From positions 1 to 35,136 of the forward strand of contig NZ_FCOI02000052.1 of the NCBI RefSeq assembly GCF_001544795.2: DNA of 35,136 bases. Reading direction: 5' to 3'. Source of the DNA: Caballeronia temeraria. Its GTDB lineage: Bacteria; Pseudomonadota; Gammaproteobacteria; Burkholderiales; Burkholderiaceae. The first letter of the stretch is position 1. Each line of letters starts with the position of its first letter. Shown here piece after piece: positions 32,241-35,136 of the stretch. The notes below the pieces were generated by a model. The model saw only the letters and a list, made by a program, of their open reading frames with translations, made no database searches and was not told the DNA's origin. The position numbers and the translations under genes are program-made.

Positions 32241-33043
32241 GCGCCGCATCGATCACGGGGCGCACGCGTCTGTACGGCATCGTCGGCGATCCGGTTGCGC
32301 AGGTGCGTTCGCCCGAAGTCTATACGCGCAAGTTCGCCGAAGCGGGCATCGATGCCGTGCTCGTGCCGATGCATATCGCTGCGAGCGAAGTCGGCGCGGT
32401 TCTGCCGGCGCTGCTGCGTCTGAAGAATCTCGACGGCTTGCTCGTGACCTCGCCGTTCAAGACGCATGCGCTCGCCATCGCCGATGAAGTGCATTCGCGC
32501 GGTGGGCGCATCGGCGCGGTGAACGCGCTGCGTCGCGATGACGAAGGCCGCTGGCACGCCGATATGTTCGACGGCGAAGGCTTCGTGCGCGGCCTGCTCG
32601 CGAAAGGCCACGACGTGAAGGCGAAGCGCGCGCTCGTGCTCGGATGCGGCGGCGCGGGCGCGGCCATCGCGGTATCGCTCGCGGATGCCGGCGTCGCGCA
32701 CATCACGCTATGCGATATCGATCGCGCGAAGGCGAGCGCGCTGGCCGCGCAACTGTCGGCGTCGTGCGATGGCTGCGAAATCGTCGCGGGCGAATCCGAC
32801 GCACACGACGTCGACATTATCGTGAACGCATCAGTTGTCGGCATGAAAGCGAATGACGGAATGCCAGCGCCGTTCGCGCGGTTCAGAAGCGATCAACTCG
32901 TCGGGGACGTGGTGCTGAGGCCGCCCGGCGAGCCGACGGCACTCATCGCGAAGGCGATCGAATGCGGCTGTCCCGTCGTGACCGGCATCGACATGCACAG
33001 CGGCCAGATCGACGCGATTCTCGAATTCTTTCACGCCGCCTGA
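32237..33043 (+). CDS. shikimate/quinate dehydrogenase-like protein, divergent substrate site
   Basis: The 268-residue protein has the AroE fold. Lys75 lies in SPFKTHA, Asn96 in GAVNAL and Asp112 in MFDGEGF, and the NAD(P) loop is GCGGAGAA (136-143). The two substrate-binding stretches differ from true AroE: the N-terminal S-x-S-P-x-x-H-N block is here VRSPEVYTRKF, and the T-V-P-x-K block is TSPFK. This points to a catabolic paralogue acting on a quinate/shikimate-like or other polyhydroxy acid. It is coupled by overlap to the CoA-transferase and lies 26 bases before the FAH hydrolase. Confidence 0.88.
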   Translation: MSAASITGRTRLYGIVGDPVAQVRSPEVYTRKFAEAGIDAVLVPMHIAASEVGAVLPALLRLKNLDGLLVTSPFKTHALAIADEVHSRGGRIGAVNALRRDDEGRWHADMFDGEGFVRGLLAKGHDVKAKRALVLGCGGAGAAIAVSLADAGVAHITLCDIDRAKASALAAQLSASCDGCEIVAGESDAHDVDIIVNASVVGMKANDGMPAPFARFRSDQLVGDVVLRPPGEPTALIAKAIECGCPVVTGIDMHSGQIDAILEFFHAA

Positions 33044-33069
33044 ATCGTCAACCCAAAGGAAATCACGTC

Positions 33070-33921
33070 ATGAAACTTCTGCGCTACGGCAATCCCGGTC
33101 AGGAAAAGCCCGGCATTCTCGACGATGAAGGCCGCATCCGCGATGCCTTCGCGATCACTGACGACTTCGATCCCGCGTTCTTCGCCAAAGGCGGCATGCA
33201 GCGCCTTCAGGGACTCGACATCGCGACGTTGCCGGTGGTCGAAGGCAGTCCGCGCATCGGCGCGTGCATCGCGCGGCCGGGCAACTTTATCGCGGTGGGG
33301 CTAAACTACGTTCAACATGCGATCGAAACGAACGCGCCGATCCCCGAAGAGCCGATTCTCTTCAACAAGGCGCCGTCGTGCATCAGCGGGCCCAACGATC
33401 GCGTGTTGTTGCCGCGCAATTCGACCAAGGCGGACTGGGAAGTGGAAATCGCGCTCGTCATCGGCAAGCGCGCACATTACGTGAGCGAAGAGAACGCGCT
33501 CGACCATGTCGCGGGATATTGCGTGTGCAACGACGTGTCCGAGCGCGCGTTCCAGCTCGAACACGGCGGTCAATGGGTGAAGGGCAAAATGGCGCCGACC
33601 TTCGGTCCGCTCGGTCCGTGGCTCGTCACGCCCGATGAACTCGGCGACGTGCAGAACCTGCCGTTGTGGCTCGAACTGAACGGCAAGCGCATCCAGAATT
33701 CATCGACGTCCGACATGATCTTTCCGATCAGCAAGCTCGTCTCGTACATCAGCCAGTTCGTCGTGCTCGAAGCGGGCGATGTCATCACGACGGGCACGCC
33801 GCCGGGCGTCGGCCTCGGCATGAAGCCCGAGCAATACCTGAAGCCGGGCGACGTGATGAAGTTATCCGTAGAAGGACTCGGCGTGCAGGAACAGACCGTC
33901 GCGCGCTGGGACGAGCAGTAA
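33070..33921 (+). CDS. fumarylacetoacetate hydrolase (FAH) family protein
   Basis: The 283-residue protein has the FAH core with metal ligands Glu124 and Glu126 (ADWEVEIALVIG) and Asp155 (CVCNDVSERAFQ). It also has ILFNKAPSCISGPND near 97-110 and the conserved DVITTGTPPGVG near 237-248. The family hydrolyses C-C bonds of 1,3-diketo acids, or acts as hydratase/decarboxylase; relatives include 2,4-diketo-3-deoxy-L-fuconate hydrolase. AAAGGAA lies upstream of the ATG. As last gene of the CoA-transferase operon it probably cleaves the oxidised intermediate into two acids, one of which could be handled by the CoA-transferase. Confidence 0.93.
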   Translation: MKLLRYGNPGQEKPGILDDEGRIRDAFAITDDFDPAFFAKGGMQRLQGLDIATLPVVEGSPRIGACIARPGNFIAVGLNYVQHAIETNAPIPEEPILFNKAPSCISGPNDRVLLPRNSTKADWEVEIALVIGKRAHYVSEENALDHVAGYCVCNDVSERAFQLEHGGQWVKGKMAPTFGPLGPWLVTPDELGDVQNLPLWLELNGKRIQNSSTSDMIFPISKLVSYISQFVVLEAGDVITTGTPPGVGLGMKPEQYLKPGDVMKLSVEGLGVQEQTVARWDEQ

Positions 33922-34296
33922 GCCGACGCACTCACGTTGTGTCGCTAGCACTTGGTCGCCGCTTTCGGCACGCGCCGAATCGTTTGCCGAATCGCTGCGT
34001 ACTCGCCCTAAGCGTCCACCGATTCACAGGGCCAGGCAGCACTGACCATTCCGCCCGGACTCTCCGCTGGACCTGAATTTTAGGTCTAGCGGACCGGTCG
34101 TTCGGCGGTGCTTCCTTAGGCTTGATGCTGCGAGGCCTGTCCGGATTTCGCGCGTTCGACTCTTCCCCGTTCGATGCGTCGACGTGAGTGAAGTGCGGCC
34201 GGGTCTCAGCCGCTCGTTTCGGCGTAACCAGTTCTCTCGCCCCCCGCGTTGCTGTCGTCTGGAAGTTTTCGCCGGACGTTTAACAAATCGGATGTC
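33922..34296. other. intergenic stretch after the FAH gene, no gene seen
   Basis: No frame with a site or a motif is recognised, and no T-tailed hairpin was found directly after the operon. It marks the passage from the catabolic locus into degraded DNA. Confidence 0.45.
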
Positions 34297-34446
34297 TCAT
34301 ACCATGTACCGGTGACCCAAAACTTTTGGGTGCTTTATCCTGGATTTTTGTTGTCTGCGCAGCTCCGGAAGGTCAGCCGCATCAGTTGCGGCGGACGACA
34401 GGCTTTCAACTGCGCGAGCGATGTCATTCGAAGCGAAAGTGGGCAC
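34297..34446 (-). CDS. hypothetical 49-aa ORF or gene tail
   Basis: GTG at 34446 has GGAGGG eight bases upstream, overlapping the end of the preceding ORF. It encodes MPTFASNDIARAVESLSSAA followed by a basic tail (RRQQKSRIKHPK), stop TGA at 34297-34299. It is helical and hydrophilic and belongs to no recognised family. The good site and tight spacing suggest a former operon with the two broken ORFs upstream. It may itself be truncated. Confidence 0.35.
   Translation of the reverse strand: MPTFASNDIARAVESLSSAATDAADLPELRRQQKSRIKHPKVLGHRYMV
34315..34331. repeat. 17-bp palindrome ACCCAAAA-C-TTTTGGGT
   Basis: Perfect 8-bp arms around a single C. It lies inside the 3' part of the small minus-strand ORF. 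It could be an operator, a mobile-element end or chance. Confidence 0.5.
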
Positions 34447-34449
34447 GGC

Positions 34450-34663
34450 TTAAACCCTCCAGAATGCGCTATCAGCCGACGCAAGAAGCAGTTCCTTGTC
34501 CGCGCCCTTGAGCGGGCCGCGCCATACGCCCGGTCCCCCCCGGATACCCATACCTATAAACGGCGTGAAGTCAGCCTCGCGTACCTCGCGGTCCTGATAG
34601 AAGTGATAGAAAACAATGCCGGGGGAAGGCAAACAGCAGGACAGCTGGGAATGCGATGTTCAA
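34450..34663 (-). pseudogene. small membrane-anchored protein, frameshifted at a C5 run
   Basis: A TTG at 34663 with AAGGG upstream starts MNIAFPAVLLFAFP, a hydrophobic N-terminal segment. At the run of five C (34621-34625) the frame changes, and the sensible continuation is PGIVFYHFYQDREVREADFT, then FIGMGIRGGPGVWRG and LLLASADSAFWRV to TAA at 34450-34452. One extra or missing C explains it. The N-terminal hydrophobic segment followed by PGIVFYHFYQ recalls small phage- or plasmid-encoded membrane proteins, but no family is assigned. It begins three bases after the stop of the ORF at 34666. Confidence 0.4.
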
Positions 34664-34665
34664 GC

Positions 34666-34880
34666 TTATCCCTTGCTGTTCACGACCTTCATCACGACGG
34701 AGTGCCGTTTTCCTTTTGCGTCACGGAGTTCAACCTTTGTGTCGCGGTTCGTTTTGCTGGTGGCAGCGATCGTACGCAACGCCTTCATGCCGGACGCGGA
34801 TCGTTTGAGCGCTCTGACATCTGAACTCAGAACTCATCACGACCTTCGTACCTTCGTATTCGTCCTCTGATAGTCTGTGC
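34666..34880 (-). pseudogene. hypothetical basic protein broken by a 7-bp tandem duplication
   Basis: The last 50 codons read VRALKRSASGMKALRTIAAT, then DTKVELRDAKGKRHSVVMKV and stop TAA at 34666-34668. Upstream, in another frame, is EDEYEGTKVVMSS. Between them the seven bases GAACTCA occur twice in tandem (34823-34829 and 34830-34836, plus strand). Removing one copy joins the two frames into one continuous reading frame (VVMSSDVRALKR). The true start lies further upstream and was not located. Family unknown; composition is that of a small phage- or element-borne protein. Confidence 0.45.
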
Positions 34881-35060
34881 CTCGCCCTAGCACAAGCTGA
34901 TAAGCCGCGCGCAACTACCTGAGCGATTTCCGATCAGCGTGGCTTGATCGCCGTCGGTGCCCACGTCACCGTGATGTTGCCGCGGAGCCTTCGCCGTAAT
35001 AAGAAGACTGCGTGTCACGGCCAGATTGAAATGTCGGGGTTTCAGCTTTTTAGAAATGTT

Positions 35061-35136
35061 CCAGAGGCCCGCATCGCGCATCCAGCGCCGTACGGTTTCC
35101 TTCGCCAACGCAATGCCGTGACATTCGCGCAGCTTC
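35061..35136 (-). pseudogene. ISNCY-like transposase fragment at the window edge
   Basis: The minus strand from the right edge reads KLRECHGIALAKETVRRWM followed by RDAGLW, the second helix-turn-helix lead-in of ISNCY (IS1202-like) transposases. After GLW at 35061 the sequence departs from the family (NISKKLKPRHFN...). The gene is therefore interrupted there; its N-terminal part lies outside the window. Confidence 0.6.

Noticed and set aside
30474..32249. 591-codon minus-strand open frame
   Set aside because: Antisense to the CoA-transferase gene, with low-complexity Arg/His/Ala composition and no domain.
34249..34824. 191-codon plus-strand open frame
   Set aside because: No motif and no good site; the opposite strand shows better coding signals (KVELRDAKGKRHSVVMKV, FYHFYQDREV) with Shine-Dalgarno sequences.
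1..35136. tRNA, rRNA and CRISPR arrays
   Set aside because: No cloverleaf-like block with CCA-proximal GTTCRA motif, no rRNA-like sequence and no regularly spaced repeats were noticed by eye; a dedicated scan was not possible.

Overview
The window looks like a GC-rich betaproteobacterial chromosome or megaplasmid segment of the Burkholderia / Paraburkholderia / Caballeronia type. This rests on codon bias, gene families (DUF892 ferritin-like protein, LrgAB, FAD-gluconate-dehydrogenase-type cluster, MaoC/enoyl-CoA hydratase operon, IclR and LacI regulators) and many insertion-sequence remnants. It is an inference from sequence character; no marker gene fixes the species.

Layout. 0-2.2 kb is an insertion-sequence graveyard: two related IS5-type transposase 3' ends, a second IS5-family transposase on the minus strand, and an IS110 scrap, none intact. 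2.3-4.2 kb holds five minus-strand genes (small lipoprotein, two tiny acidic/proline-rich proteins, a membrane protein, a DUF892 protein). A divergent intergenic region follows with a strong orphan terminator and a possible small RNA, then lrgA-lrgB and an old-yellow-enzyme family flavin reductase (4.5-6.8 kb). At 6.9-8.1 kb only the C-terminal part of a HAD-type gene remains, with a decayed IS630 transposase at its broken end. 8.3-12.4 kb is a minus-strand three-gene periplasmic dehydrogenase operon: Tat-signal small subunit, GMC flavoprotein, triheme cytochrome c. 12.4-13.5 kb is decayed sequence, followed by a small membrane protein convergent with a soluble PAS-PAS-kinase-REC-REC hybrid sensor.

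16.7-18.5 kb is a toxin-antitoxin patch: a DUF6516/TumE-like toxin gene with a one-base frameshift beside its intact HTH partner, then an intact VapBC-type pair with a readable sigma70 promoter and an overlapping palindromic operator. 18.5-20.6 kb contains a Sel1-like gene and degraded DNA, including a domain V/VI-like 3' end of a group II intron and a CCCGGT microsatellite.

20.6-27.0 kb is a tight plus-strand catabolic/transport operon: NitT/TauT-type ABC permease, binding protein, MaoC hydratase, ABC ATPase, enoyl-CoA hydratase, an unidentified two-domain protein, IclR regulator and SDR dehydrogenase. 27.0-33.9 kb is a second catabolic locus: MFS transporter, aldo/keto reductase, LacI regulator, CoA-transferase, shikimate-dehydrogenase-like enzyme and FAH-family hydrolase. 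Four copies of a 14-bp palindrome close to TGTAACCGGTTACA lie in its two divergent promoter regions, two in each. They tie the locus into one likely LacI regulon of unknown substrate. The last 1.2 kb is again decayed DNA, with small ORFs broken by identifiable indels and the edge of an ISNCY-like transposase.
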